From Caloramator sp. E03 (GTDB lineage: Bacteria; Bacillota; Clostridia; Clostridiales; Caloramatoraceae): DNA of 64,000 bases. The position numbers and the translations under genes were made by a program. Numbering within the stretch: position 1 is the stretch's first letter; each line of letters starts with the position of its first letter. Location: assembly GCF_006016075.1 (NCBI RefSeq), contig NZ_CP040093.1:372001-436000 (forward strand), read 5' to 3'. The notes under the pieces were generated by a model. That model did no database searches, was not told where the DNA came from, and saw only the letters and a list, made by a program, of their open reading frames with translations. Of the stretch, positions 38,796-48,001 are shown piece by piece.

Positions 38796-40025
38796 TTAAC
38801 ATTTAACTCTAATCTTTCCTGTCAATAGTTTCTGCATTAACCCCTTTTTAAGTATTTCAAGTTTTTCCTTTTTAGCTTGGTATTCTTCAAGCTGGTCGTC
38901 TACTGATGATAATATATCGGTAATTTTTTGTTGTTCTGATATGGTGGGAATTGGTATCAATAAATTTTCTATAATATCTTTTTGCACATGTGGTATCCCT
39001 GTTCCTGCTGTTAGATTTTGTATGTAAGTTTGTTTTTTAGCCAGGTAGTAATAATAATATTTATTAACATTTCTTTCCTTGTTTATAAACTTTAATAAAG
39101 CCATAGTAGATGCAATATATCCTTCAAGTTCAGTTAGTACTATCCCCGCCTGTGAACCATCCCATAGTATTATTACATCATCTTTACTACATTCTACACA
39201 AGTTTTATCATCTGTATAATAAACTTCAGTATCCTCCATGGTTATATATCTTTTTACATCTTCTTGTATATATTTAAACATTCTTTTTGGTTTTTTACCC
39301 TTATATATTTCAGCTAATTCCCCCAACTTCTTAACTTCCCACTCCTTTGGTATAACCCCTATTTCAGTCTTTTTAAATTCCTTATGCACTATTCCCTTTG
39401 TTAAAAGTCTTTGCATTAGCCCCTTTTTAAGCTCTTTTGTTTTTTCTATTAGCTTATCAACATTTTCAATTTGTTCATCTACTGTTGAAAGTATGTCGGC
39501 AATTTTTTGTTGTTCTGATAGGGGGGGAATAGGGATGTCTAACTCTCTTATTTCTTCAAGGTGTAAATTTGTTACTGTACCTTGTTTAGCTCTTAATTTA
39601 ATTTGTTTCATGCATTTTTCTGAATTCAAAAAATAACTTAAAAAAACATTATTGATTTTACTCTTTTCTTTTTTAATTTTAATTAAGCATAAACTAACAA
39701 AAATACTAAATTCTCTATCCCAATCAATTATTTTAGCAATACCAATAGTACCATTTTTTGAATATAAAATGTCTCCCTTTTCTGGATTGCACCTTTTTAT
39801 CAATTCTAAATGTTCCTCTTGAGATATATATTTAACATTATTCCAATCTATATTATTTTTTTGAATATCGGTAACTCGCAAAAATGGTATTCCCTCATCT
39901 TGATAATTAGGAGTACTGTGTGTACCATCAGTTATCTTATCTACTAAGTTCTCTAATTTATCTACTTCCCACTCCTTTGGTATCTCTCCTATCTCCGTCA
40001 ACTTAAACCCTTCTCTTACTTTCAA
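38796..40025 (-). CDS. hsdS: Type I restriction enzyme, S (specificity) subunit
   Basis: HsdS recognises a bipartite DNA target through two target-recognition domains (TRDs). The start at TTG 40025 (409 aa) is preceded by AGGTGA; the upstream GTG is in that site. Each half starts EIG(E/V)IPKEWEV and ends with a conserved helix (SEQQKIADILSTVDEQIE... and SEQQKITDILSSVDDQLE...). The product is full length with both TRDs. Two pairs of exact 20-bp repeats at equivalent places in the halves and a C7 run in the middle could allow TRD exchange or slippage. It follows hsdM. Confidence 0.94.
   Translation of the reverse strand: MKVREGFKLTEIGEIPKEWEVDKLENLVDKITDGTHSTPNYQDEGIPFLRVTDIQKNNIDWNNVKYISQEEHLELIKRCNPEKGDILYSKNGTIGIAKIIDWDREFSIFVSLCLIKIKKEKSKINNVFLSYFLNSEKCMKQIKLRAKQGTVTNLHLEEIRELDIPIPPLSEQQKIADILSTVDEQIENVDKLIEKTKELKKGLMQRLLTKGIVHKEFKKTEIGVIPKEWEVKKLGELAEIYKGKKPKRMFKYIQEDVKRYITMEDTEVYYTDDKTCVECSKDDVIILWDGSQAGIVLTELEGYIASTMALLKFINKERNVNKYYYYYLAKKQTYIQNLTAGTGIPHVQKDIIENLLIPIPTISEQQKITDILSSVDDQLEEYQAKKEKLEILKKGLMQKLLTGKIRVKC
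38922..38941. repeat. 20-bp direct repeat in hsdS, copy 1
   Basis: AATTTTTTGTTGTTCTGATA; the identical copy is at 39501-39520. Both encode the SEQQKI region at the end of a TRD. Confidence 0.85.
39334..39353. repeat. 20-bp direct repeat in hsdS, second family, copy 1
   Basis: ACTTCCCACTCCTTTGGTAT; the identical copy is at 39964-39983. Both encode the IPKEWEV entry to a TRD. Confidence 0.85.
39501..39520. repeat. 20-bp direct repeat in hsdS, copy 2
   Basis: Identical to 38922-38941; it directly abuts a seven-G run (39521-39527). Confidence 0.85.
39964..39983. repeat. 20-bp direct repeat in hsdS, second family, copy 2
   Basis: Identical to 39334-39353; it is near the 5' end of hsdS. Confidence 0.85.
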
Positions 40026-40039
40026 TAGTCTCACCTGCC

Positions 40040-41557
40040 TTATATTTCTTCAAATCCAAGTTCCTTTAAGTATTCGTTTAGTTTCTTTTCTGTTTCTGTC
40101 ATCTTTGTTTTTAACTCTTTTATTTCCTTTAATACATTATCTATATCTATTTCTTCCTCTTCTTCTGTTGTGTCTACATACCTGCTTATGTTTAGGTTAT
40201 AATCATTGTCTATTATACCCTGTTTTTCTACTACTGAAGAATATTTTTCAATGTCCTCAAATTTGTCAAAGGCTTCAACTATTCTTTGTATATCCTCATC
40301 CCTTAACTTATTTTTATTTCCATCCTTAACAAAGCCTTGGCTTGCATCTATAAATAAAACTTTATCTTTTCTTTTCTGTGATTTATTTTTGTTTATTACA
40401 AGTATGGCAGCAGGAATACCTGTTCCATAGAATATGTTTGAAGGTAGTCCAATTACTGCTTCAATTAAATCATCATCAACAAATCCCTGTCTTATCTTTT
40501 GTTCTGCACCACTTCTAAACAATACTCCATGTGGTACAACTGTTGCCATCATTCCCTTATCATTTAAACTTGCCACTATATGTGATACAAAGGCTAAATC
40601 TCCATAGGATTTTGGAGGTATGCCGTAATGAAATCTATCATATTTATCATTTTGTGCCTCTTCATATCCCCAGTTTTTTACGCTAAAGGGTGGGTTTGCA
40701 AGTATCTTATCAAATGTCTTTAAATGTCCTGCCTCTGTGTGCATTGGATTTCTTATTGTATCTCCCTTTTGTATGTCTGCTCCCTTTGCACCATGAAAAA
40801 GCATATTCATTTTACATATTGCCCAAGTTGATAGGTTTATCTCCTGCCCAAATAAAGAAACATTTTTAGGATTTCCTCCATGTTCCTTTATATATTGTAT
40901 AGATTGAATAAGCATACCTCCACTACCACAGGTAGGGTCATAAATTCTTTCTCCTTCCTTCGGCTTTACTATGTTTACCATAACCTTTACAACTTCAGCA
41001 GGTGTATAGAATTCTCCACCCTTTTTACCACTTTCATCTGCAAATTCCTTTATAAGATATTGATATGCATCTCCTAAAACATCCTCTGATTCAAGGTTTG
41101 AATTTGCAAGGTTAACACTATCAAATTTAAGTATTAGCTGTGAAAGCTTTTTATCTGGAACCCTTTCCTTATCGTTGTAGTTTGCTGTTGTAAGTACTCC
41201 AACAAGCTCTGAATTTTTAGGGCAGTCTTCAATTGCCTTAAATGCCTTATCAAGCTCTGGCCCTATATTTAAGTTTATGTCCCTTAGCTTTTCCCATCTT
41301 GCAGCCTCTGGAACAAAGAAGGATTCATAAAGGGTTGGGTCCTCTAATAAAACTTCTATTTCCTCATCAGGTATTCCCTGCTCTTTAAATTCATTTTTTA
41401 ATTTTTCTCTTTCCTCATTAAATTCGTCATTTATACGCTTTAAAAAAAGCATACCAAATATGTAATCTTTATATTCAGGAGCAGAAAGCTCTCCCCTTAA
41501 TATATCTGCACACTGCCATAGTATTGATTCAAGGTCCTGTAGTGTAAGTTTTGCCAT
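40040..41557 (-). CDS. hsdM: Type I restriction enzyme, M (methyltransferase) subunit
   Basis: HsdM methylates adenine (N6) in the sequence chosen by HsdS, protecting self DNA. The 505-aa protein has an N-terminal helical domain (LTLQDLESILWQCADILRG). SAM motif I is YDPTCGSGGML, and the catalytic NPPF (ANPPFSVKNWG) is present. A C-terminal coiled coil interacts with HsdS. The start at ATG 41557 is eight bases after GGAGG; a longer frame starts inside that site. It is the first gene of the restriction operon, and a terminator separates it from the Lon-like gene upstream. Confidence 0.96.
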   Translation of the reverse strand: MAKLTLQDLESILWQCADILRGELSAPEYKDYIFGMLFLKRINDEFNEEREKLKNEFKEQGIPDEEIEVLLEDPTLYESFFVPEAARWEKLRDINLNIGPELDKAFKAIEDCPKNSELVGVLTTANYNDKERVPDKKLSQLILKFDSVNLANSNLESEDVLGDAYQYLIKEFADESGKKGGEFYTPAEVVKVMVNIVKPKEGERIYDPTCGSGGMLIQSIQYIKEHGGNPKNVSLFGQEINLSTWAICKMNMLFHGAKGADIQKGDTIRNPMHTEAGHLKTFDKILANPPFSVKNWGYEEAQNDKYDRFHYGIPPKSYGDLAFVSHIVASLNDKGMMATVVPHGVLFRSGAEQKIRQGFVDDDLIEAVIGLPSNIFYGTGIPAAILVINKNKSQKRKDKVLFIDASQGFVKDGNKNKLRDEDIQRIVEAFDKFEDIEKYSSVVEKQGIIDNDYNLNISRYVDTTEEEEEIDIDNVLKEIKELKTKMTETEKKLNEYLKELGFEEI

Positions 41558-41654
41558 CTCTTTAACCTCCATATATTATAAATTTCAAAAGATATTGACA
41601 TCATAAATAATATTTTAACATATTGTAATAAAAAGCTTAATATTTTTAATGTGT

Positions 41655-41683
41655 AAAAAAGAGGCAGCAATGTGCCCCTTTTT
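41655..41683. terminator. Bidirectional terminator between Lon-like gene and hsdM
   Basis: AAAAAAGAGGCA pairs with TGCCCCTTTTT (one mismatch) over a six-base loop. It ends the Lon-like gene on the minus strand. Confidence 0.75.
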
Positions 41684-41746
41684 AAATATTTTAAAACTTC
41701 TTAAATGCATCTACATTTTTTACCATAACTGATAAAATTGAAACTA

Positions 41747-44113
41747 TCAGTTCCCTTTCTTTTTTGGCTTTTCATCTAAAAATATATCCTTATATTTTTT
41801 CATCTTGTCATTTATCCTATCCTTTAATAAATCTAAAACCCTTTCATTTTTCCTTAACTTTTCATCTATCATTATTTCCATACATTGTTCTATATTGCTA
41901 ACAGCATAAATACTAAAAGTATTATTCCCTACAGCATCAATAACTTCATCCTTTAAAATAAGTTGATCTAAATTTGAATGAGGTATTATAACTCCACAGT
42001 CATTAACATTTAGAGCTTTGCATATATAATAAAAACCTTCTATTTTCTCATTTATCCCTCCAACTGGCTGTATTTCTCCCCTTTGATTTATTGAACCTGT
42101 TACAGCAATATTCTGTTTTATTGGAATATCAGAAAGGCTTGAAAGAAGTGCTATTAGCTCTGCAGCAGAGGCACTGTCTCCATTTATTTCCCCATACATC
42201 TGTTCAAAGCATATATTAGCATTGAAGGACATGTAATTATTTTGGCCAAAGGTTTCTCCTAAATACCCTGTTAAAATCAATACTCCTTTACTGTGAATAC
42301 TGCCGCTCATTTGTATCTCTCTTTCAATGTTTATAACTCCGTTTTTCCCCGGGTAAGTAGTAACAGTTACTCGGTTTTGTTTTCCAAAGGCAAAATCCCC
42401 ATAATCAATAACTGCAAGTGCATTTATTTCTCCTATCCTATAGCCTTCAAGATTTATTATATATTTACCTTCCCTATACATATCCAAAAGTTTATCCCTT
42501 ATAATTCCATGCCTTTTTTCAAGGGAATAAATAGCATCTTTTACATCTTCCTTAGATATTTTAGTATTAGATTTTAGTTTTGCATTTGTGTTAGAAAGAT
42601 CGATTATGTCCACTATCTTATCAAAGGAGGCAGTAAAATAGTTTCTGCTCTCTGCAATTCTTGAAGAATACTTCATTATTTCAATTATTCCTTCTCTTGT
42701 TATAGGAAGTATATTATTTTCTTCGCAATAGTTGCTTATAAATCCAAGAAATTTTAAAATTTCACCATTGTTATTTTTTATATCCTCTTCAAAATCAGCC
42801 TTTATTTTAAAAAGCTCTTTAAAATCATTATCATAATTAAAAAGCAGATAATATATATATGGACTTCCAAGTAAAATAACCTTAATATCAAGAGGTATGC
42901 TCTCTGGCTCTAAAGTTGCAATAGGAATTATATCAAACTGGTTTTTTAAGTTTTCAATGAAAATATTATTTGAAATGAGGCTGTTTTTTAAAGCATTCCA
43001 ACCCTTATAGCTTAGTAAAAGCTGTAAGGCATCTATTATTATAAACCCACCGTTGGCTTTATGAAGGCTTCCTGCTTTTATCATAGTAAAGTCTGTAACA
43101 AGAATACCCTGTTTATTTTCATACTCTATAATTCCTATCAGATTATGAAATTCTGGTTTATCTTCAAATATTACCGGTGCTCCTTCACCTTCATTATTTG
43201 ATACGATAATATTTACACAGTATTTTTTAAAAAATTCATCGTCATACTTTTCTGCTATATCTTCACTATCCATAAATGCATCTATGTTTTCAATTATATC
43301 CCTTTCCATATCCCTTAAATATTCAATTACCTTTGGATTATATCCATATTTCTCTTCAAGAGTTTTTATCTTCTCTCCTATTATCTCTATTGATACATAA
43401 TCATCTAATTTTTTAAGCCTATCCTTCATCTCTTTTTTTAGCTGTTTAGTTTTTCTTATAGCTTCAAGAGCAATCATTTTAAGTTCACTAACGTCCTCAT
43501 TTATTTTATCCTTTGCCTCTTGGGAAAGCTCATTATACTGCCTTTCTGTCATCTCCTCATTATCATTAATAAGAGGAATAAAAGCAAAACCTTCTCCTGT
43601 ACTTTTAACATTAAATCCTCTAAACTTAGCTTCATCATACAATTTATCAACATATTTCAGCATTTCCTTTTGATAGGCATCCATAATCTCATTTCTTTTC
43701 TTTTCATATTCTTCACTTGAAAAAAAATCTGGAACTTCGTTAAATAAACTATCTATAAATTTTTCTATATCTTCTTTAAATTCCTTTGAAGTACCCGGAT
43801 TTAACCATATTGCTATAGGTATGTTCTTATCCTTAAAATTATATACATAACACCAATCCTTTGGAGTAGGCATTTTTTTAGCATATTCCTTAATCCTTTT
43901 TATAACATAACTTCTTTTCCCACAGCCATTGTTCCCTGATACATATATGTTATATCCTTTTTTATTCATCAATAATCCCAATTCAATTGCATCTACTGCC
44001 CTTTGTTGTCCAATTATTTCTTTAAATGGAGTTATCTCTTTGCTGTTATCAAAATTTGGAAGTGAACTATAGTCTATCTTAATGTCATCTACAGTTAGTT
44101 TTTTATACTCCAT
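41747..44113 (-). CDS. Lon-family ATP-dependent protease (LonB-like, AAA_32)
   Basis: The 788-aa protein has a split AAA+ domain with P-loop GNNGCGKRSYV (about 60) and a long helical insert. A C-terminal Lon (S16) protease domain follows: nucleophile Ser in GDSASAAELIALLSSLSDIP and the partner Lys in GGINEKIEGFYYIC. It has no N-terminal LAN domain, unlike LonA. Related proteins in Firmicutes are annotated only as Lon-like AAA proteases. The substrate is unknown. It is a single gene with its own terminator and ribosome site GGGGGG. Confidence 0.9.
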   Translation of the reverse strand: MEYKKLTVDDIKIDYSSLPNFDNSKEITPFKEIIGQQRAVDAIELGLLMNKKGYNIYVSGNNGCGKRSYVIKRIKEYAKKMPTPKDWCYVYNFKDKNIPIAIWLNPGTSKEFKEDIEKFIDSLFNEVPDFFSSEEYEKKRNEIMDAYQKEMLKYVDKLYDEAKFRGFNVKSTGEGFAFIPLINDNEEMTERQYNELSQEAKDKINEDVSELKMIALEAIRKTKQLKKEMKDRLKKLDDYVSIEIIGEKIKTLEEKYGYNPKVIEYLRDMERDIIENIDAFMDSEDIAEKYDDEFFKKYCVNIIVSNNEGEGAPVIFEDKPEFHNLIGIIEYENKQGILVTDFTMIKAGSLHKANGGFIIIDALQLLLSYKGWNALKNSLISNNIFIENLKNQFDIIPIATLEPESIPLDIKVILLGSPYIYYLLFNYDNDFKELFKIKADFEEDIKNNNGEILKFLGFISNYCEENNILPITREGIIEIMKYSSRIAESRNYFTASFDKIVDIIDLSNTNAKLKSNTKISKEDVKDAIYSLEKRHGIIRDKLLDMYREGKYIINLEGYRIGEINALAVIDYGDFAFGKQNRVTVTTYPGKNGVINIEREIQMSGSIHSKGVLILTGYLGETFGQNNYMSFNANICFEQMYGEINGDSASAAELIALLSSLSDIPIKQNIAVTGSINQRGEIQPVGGINEKIEGFYYICKALNVNDCGVIIPHSNLDQLILKDEVIDAVGNNTFSIYAVSNIEQCMEIMIDEKLRKNERVLDLLKDRINDKMKKYKDIFLDEKPKKKGN

Positions 44114-44190
44114 AACGTTCCCCCCTTCGCTTTAGTATATAATATTCTTAAAATATCATTTTAAATAATACTTTTTTAAACTTTAACAAA

Positions 44191-44222
44191 AAAAAGAGGA
44201 ACGAAAAATCATTCCTCTTTTT
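44191..44222 (-). terminator. Terminator after deoC
   Basis: Stem AAAAAGAGGAA (44191-44201) / TTCCTCTTTTT (44212-44222). A T-run follows on the minus strand. Confidence 0.85.
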
Positions 44223-44877
44223 ACTTTCCTATAATTTTCAATGATGAGCTTGCTCCTATTCTGCTTGCTCCTGCTTCAATCATAGCAACAGCATCTTCAA
44301 AGCTATGTACTCCTCCTGAGGCTTTAACTCCCATATCTTCTCCTACAGTTTGCCTCATAAGTTTTATATCCTCAACCTTTGCACCCCATTTACTAAATCC
44401 AGTAGAAGTTTTTACAAAATCAGCTCCTGCCTCCTTTGCAAGTTTACATGCCATAACCTTTTCTTCATCAGTTAAAAGGCATGTTTCAATTATTACTTTA
44501 ACTAAAGCCTTTCCTTCTGCAGCCTCAACTACTGCCTTTATATCATCTCTTACATAATCGTATTCATTTGCTTTTAACATACCTATATTAATTACCATAT
44601 CAACTTCCTGTGCCCCGTCTTCAATAGCCTTTTTAGTTTCAAAAGCTTTAACGCAGCTACTGTTTGCTCCAAGAGGAAAACCTATTACCGTACAAACCTT
44701 AACATCACTTCCTTCAAGCTCTTTTTTAACAAGTTTTACATGGCAAGGGTTTACGCAAACAGAGGCAAATTTGTTTTCCTTTGCTTCTTTGCATATTCTC
44801 TTAATATCATCAGGAACTGCCTCGGGCTTTAAAATAGTATGATCGATTATGGATGCAATGTAATCTTTGCTAATCAT
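44221..44877 (-). CDS. deoC: Deoxyribose-phosphate aldolase
   Basis: DeoC cleaves 2-deoxyribose-5-phosphate to glyceraldehyde-3-phosphate and acetaldehyde, in deoxynucleoside catabolism. The class I aldolase of 218 aa has the Schiff-base lysine region ([12 protein letters not shown]) and LKVIIE-type strand [10 protein letters not shown]. It also has [14 protein letters not shown]. It stands alone here; no deo operon partners are adjacent. The ribosome site AGAGGAGAG precedes ATG, and TATAAT-like sequence lies upstream at about 44910. Confidence 0.96.
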   Translation of the reverse strand: MISKDYIASIIDHTILKPEAVPDDIKRICKEAKENKFASVCVNPCHVKLVKKELEGSDVKVCTVIGFPLGANSSCVKAFETKKAIEDGAQEVDMVINIGMLKANEYDYVRDDIKAVVEAAEGKALVKVIIETCLLTDEEKVMACKLAKEAGADFVKTSTGFSKWGAKVEDIKLMRQTVGEDMGVKASGGVHSFEDAVAMIEAGASRIGASSSLKIIGK

Positions 44878-44959
44878 TTTAACTCTCCTCTCATAAGTGA
44901 TATCTTTATTATAAAATAAAAAGCTATTAAATAAATATTTTTATTATTTTATATTTTTG

Positions 44960-44988
44960 TCATATTAATTCAATAAATGCATAATATA
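44960..44988 (+). promoter_or_regulatory. Mother-cell-type (sigma-E/sigma-K) promoter
   Basis: TCATATT (44960-44966), 13-base spacer, CATAATATA (44980-44988). The -35 fits the sigma-E form KMATATT; the -10 fits CATA-x-x-AT (sigma-E) and CATAnnnTA (sigma-K). It leads into the small ORF at 45018. Confidence 0.5.
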
Positions 44989-45017
44989 TTAAAAATATCA
45001 TAATTGGAGGTATTTCT

Positions 45018-45143
45018 ATGGAAAAAGACAAAAGCAAAAATATAATTGAAAATAATAAGGACAACCAAAATCAAAATATTGAAAACAAATCATCATCAGA
45101 TAAAGAAATGGAAAATTCTGAATATATATTCTGGGTTAATTAA
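45018..45143 (+). CDS. Small hydrophilic protein, 41 aa, probable sporulation gene
   Basis: The ATG is seven bases after GGAGG. The 41-aa product is very rich in Asn, Lys, Glu and Ser and ends in the aromatic tail SEYIFWVN. It has no signal peptide or membrane segment. A complete transcription unit is visible: a mother-cell-type promoter before it and a strong terminator directly after its stop. That makes it a credible gene even though it is short. It lies on the plus strand between two minus-strand units. I do not recognise the family. Confidence 0.65.
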   Translation: MEKDKSKNIIENNKDNQNQNIENKSSSDKEMENSEYIFWVN

Positions 45144-45175
45144 AAGGGATTAAACAAAATTAATCCCTTTTTATT
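45142..45175 (+). terminator. Terminator after small ORF
   Basis: AAAAGGGATTAA pairs with TTAATCCCTTTT (45142-45171) and is followed by TTATTT. Confidence 0.85.
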
Positions 45176-45235
45176 TGATTTATTATCTATTCCATCAAGT
45201 AAAAACCCTGCAGAAAACAGAGCAAAAGCCTGAAA

Positions 45236-45266
45236 ATACTAAAATATAGAACAAATATTTTAGTAT
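45236..45266 (-). terminator. Hairpin downstream of the mrpD-like gene
   Basis: ATACTAAAATAT (45236-45247) pairs with ATATTTTAGTAT (45255-45266). It is AT-only, with a weak T-run, and marks the probable end of the hyp-antiporter operon. Confidence 0.55.
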
Positions 45267-45284
45267 CTGGCAGTTCATCCTTCC

Positions 45285-47177
45285 TTATGGCACAAGTAAA
45301 AATACATAGACTATAACTACTGCTGCTGTTGAAACAACCCAAAGGGCATAATCATTTACAGTTCCACTGTTAATTGAATTTATAAAATCAAAATACTTTC
45401 TAAAATTATATTTAATCCCCAAGAAAAGTCCATTTTCTCTGACCTGAGAACATTTACTTTTCACAGCGATATAAAATGTATAATAATTATAATCTTTATC
45501 TTTTTCTATATTACCTACTTTGATTTTTAATCCCCATGTTAGTGCCACTAATGTAAAAGAAGCTAAAAGTATTATAAATATGATTAGCCAATATTCTGGT
45601 CTACAGTATCCTGCAAGCTTATAATCAATATCTGGAACTGTTATAACTTCATTAAAATATTTTTGTGAATACCCTTTTCCATATATTACATCTATATACT
45701 TTCCAATGTTTAATGTTGCTGATACTGCCGGAGTTATTATGTACCTTGAAACATACCTTGGAAGTATTCCTGTTAGAAAGCAAAGTATTGCCATAATCCA
45801 CATAGGAATTCTCATAGTAAGAGGAACTTCCTTTGCATCTTCACATTCCTTTGGAAGCTGACCAAAAAATACTGACTGGATTATATTTATAAATGACGCT
45901 AAAGTTAAAACGCTAACTAAAAGTGCAACTATTGTAACAGGAATAAATCCTTCTTTATAACTTGCCTGATATATTAGCCCTTTTGATACAAACCCGTTAA
46001 ATGGAGGAAGCCCACTTATTGAAAAAGCTCCAATTAAAAAAATTAAAGCAGTTTGAGGCATCTTTTTAGCAAGACCTCCAAGTTTATTAATATCCGTAGT
46101 ACCAACAGAATAGAAAACTGCATCTGCACAAAGAAATAAAAGTCCGTTAAACAACGTGTAATTTAGTACATGATATAGACCTCCACTAATTCCAATGGCA
46201 GTTGAAAGTCCAATACCTGTTATAATATATCCTATCTGTGATATGCTCTGAAAAGCAAGAAACCTTTTAAAATCAGTTTGTATAAGTGTCATAGTAACTC
46301 CTATAAACATAGTAATAGTTCCTAATACAACAACCAAAATATGAATTGGTGGCAAATTCATACTTTGAAAAAGAACATATAAAAGCCTTATTATACCATA
46401 CACCCCGGCTTTGTTTACCATTGAGGAAAAGAACATAAAAACAGCTGCCGGAGCTGTCGTGTATACATCGGCTGCTATAGAATGCCATGGAACAATAAAG
46501 GCCTTAACTGCATATCCAACAAATATTATTCCAAAAGCAAACAAAGTTATTGGAGTGTAGTTTTTATGCATTAAGACTGCAATCTGTGCCATATTAAGTG
46601 TATGGAGCTGTGCATATAATAGAATTGTCCCTATAAGTATAAAGGATGAGCCTATTGAGCCCACAACTATATATTTAAATGCAGCTTCAATAGCCCCTTC
46701 AATATGACTTCTAAAGGCTGTTAATGTTACTGCCGAAAAGGTTGATATTTCAATCATAACAAACATATTAAATATATCTCCAGAGAATATAAATCCTATT
46801 ATACTTCCCGAAAGCATTAGATATAGTACATAGTATTTATCAATAATATCATCTTTTTCCATATACTTAAAGGAATATAAGCCAGATAAGAATATCGTAA
46901 AGGATGCTAATACTGCAAAAAATAGACTAAGCTGATCGACTACAAGACATATACCTACTACACTATCTGGTACAGGTATCCAGTTGCCCATCCAGTAGGA
47001 AATAATCTGTCCATCAATAATAACAGGCTTAATTAGAAGTAAAATAAGTATAAAAGATATTCCTGTTGAAACTGTTGTTATTATCTTTCTTACTAAGGCT
47101 TTCCCCCTAAATAAAGCATTTAAAAAAGCACCAAAAAACAAAATTATAATTGACAGTACCGGATAGTGCTGCATCAC
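45285..47177 (-). CDS. mrpD: Mrp/Mbh-type antiporter subunit D (MrpD/MbhH-like)
   Basis: This is a polytopic ion-translocating subunit homologous to complex I NuoL/M/N. The 630-aa protein has about 14 transmembrane helices plus extra C-terminal helices. The conserved Glu (FVMIEISTFSAV) and Lys (AVKAFIVPWHSIAADVYTTAP) of the proton channel are present. It is the last gene of the eight-gene antiporter module. The start GTG 47177 overlaps the mrpC-like stop (GTGATG); ATG 47174 is possible. Confidence 0.9.
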   Translation of the reverse strand: MMQHYPVLSIIILFFGAFLNALFRGKALVRKIITTVSTGISFILILLLIKPVIIDGQIISYWMGNWIPVPDSVVGICLVVDQLSLFFAVLASFTIFLSGLYSFKYMEKDDIIDKYYVLYLMLSGSIIGFIFSGDIFNMFVMIEISTFSAVTLTAFRSHIEGAIEAAFKYIVVGSIGSSFILIGTILLYAQLHTLNMAQIAVLMHKNYTPITLFAFGIIFVGYAVKAFIVPWHSIAADVYTTAPAAVFMFFSSMVNKAGVYGIIRLLYVLFQSMNLPPIHILVVVLGTITMFIGVTMTLIQTDFKRFLAFQSISQIGYIITGIGLSTAIGISGGLYHVLNYTLFNGLLFLCADAVFYSVGTTDINKLGGLAKKMPQTALIFLIGAFSISGLPPFNGFVSKGLIYQASYKEGFIPVTIVALLVSVLTLASFINIIQSVFFGQLPKECEDAKEVPLTMRIPMWIMAILCFLTGILPRYVSRYIITPAVSATLNIGKYIDVIYGKGYSQKYFNEVITVPDIDYKLAGYCRPEYWLIIFIILLASFTLVALTWGLKIKVGNIEKDKDYNYYTFYIAVKSKCSQVRENGLFLGIKYNFRKYFDFINSINSGTVNDYALWVVSTAAVVIVYVFLLVP

Positions 47178-47524
47178 CCATTCAACCTCCTTATTTTATC
47201 AGCATCTATTGTCCCAAACTTTTCCTTAATTTTAATTACGAAAGATAAAGCCATTGCAGTAACACAAACACCTATTACTATGGAAGTTAAGGCTAAAGCC
47301 TGTGGAACAGGATCAACGAAAAATGTTTCAGGTTTAATCTCTCCTAATGTAAAAATAGATTCTGTTCCCCCTGCCTTAAAACCTACACTAACAAAAAGAA
47401 GGTTTATTCCATAATTTATAAGGCTTAATCCTATAACAATTTTAATAAGATTCTTTTTAACAAGAACTGTATATAATCCAAAAATTATAAGCAAAAATGA
47501 ACATATATAATTCTCGATTATCAA
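47174..47524 (-). CDS. mrpC: Mrp/Mbh-type antiporter subunit C (NuoK-like)
   Basis: The 116-aa protein has three transmembrane helices and the NuoK/MrpC pattern (IKIVIGLSLINYGINLLFV; DPVPQALALTSIVIGVCVTAMAL). DPxPQALxLTAIVI is highly typical of MrpC. TTG 47524 follows GAGGTG; the upstream GTG at 47533 lies inside that site. The reading frame ends in overlap with the mrpD-like start. Confidence 0.92.
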   Translation of the reverse strand: MIIENYICSFLLIIFGLYTVLVKKNLIKIVIGLSLINYGINLLFVSVGFKAGGTESIFTLGEIKPETFFVDPVPQALALTSIVIGVCVTAMALSFVIKIKEKFGTIDADKIRRLNG

Positions 47525-47539
47525 AAAAAACACCTCACT

Positions 47540-48001
47540 TTAGTAATTATTGCTATTACCATCTGATGGCAGCAATACAAGCATAAGAAGCATTAAAAAT
47601 CCAACTCCTGTTAAGACTTTATATATAACAGCGGAGCTTGTCCAAAATGTAGTTTCTAAATTATATAATTTTTGAATATTACCAATATTAAAAAACACAT
47701 TTTTACAAAAATTAGCTACACATATTATTCCAATAAGAGCAAAAAAGGAATACGCTATTACCTCAATTCCTTCATTTTTTCTAATTAACTCCATGTTGAA
47801 AGTTTTCTTTAAACCTTCACTCCCATATCCAAGATATATAAGCATTACAGAAAATGCTATCAAAACCCCTCCCTGAAATCCTCCTACTGGAGCTAAATTC
47901 CCATTTAGAATTATATAAAACCCAAGTACAAGGCCAATTGGAGCAAAAATATCAGCACCAATTTTTACTATTATGTTTTTAATTTTGATATCATTTTTCA
48001 T
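47540..48001 (-). CDS. mrpB: Mrp/Mbh-type antiporter subunit B (MnhB domain)
   Basis: The protein is about 153 aa, with four transmembrane helices and the MnhB signature (APIGLVLGFYIILNGNLAPVGGFQGGVLIAFSVMLIYLGYG). Of three in-phase starts, ATG 48001 has the best spacing from AAGGAAGAAGG. It overlaps the preceding gene. It corresponds to MbhF in archaeal membrane-bound hydrogenases. Confidence 0.88.
   Translation of the reverse strand: MKNDIKIKNIIVKIGADIFAPIGLVLGFYIILNGNLAPVGGFQGGVLIAFSVMLIYLGYGSEGLKKTFNMELIRKNEGIEVIAYSFFALIGIICVANFCKNVFFNIGNIQKLYNLETTFWTSSAVIYKVLTGVGFLMLLMLVLLPSDGNSNNY

Noticed and set aside
46273-46488. Minus-strand 71-codon ORF inside the mrpD-like gene
   Set aside because: It is an out-of-frame shadow of the antiporter gene, with no independent start signal.
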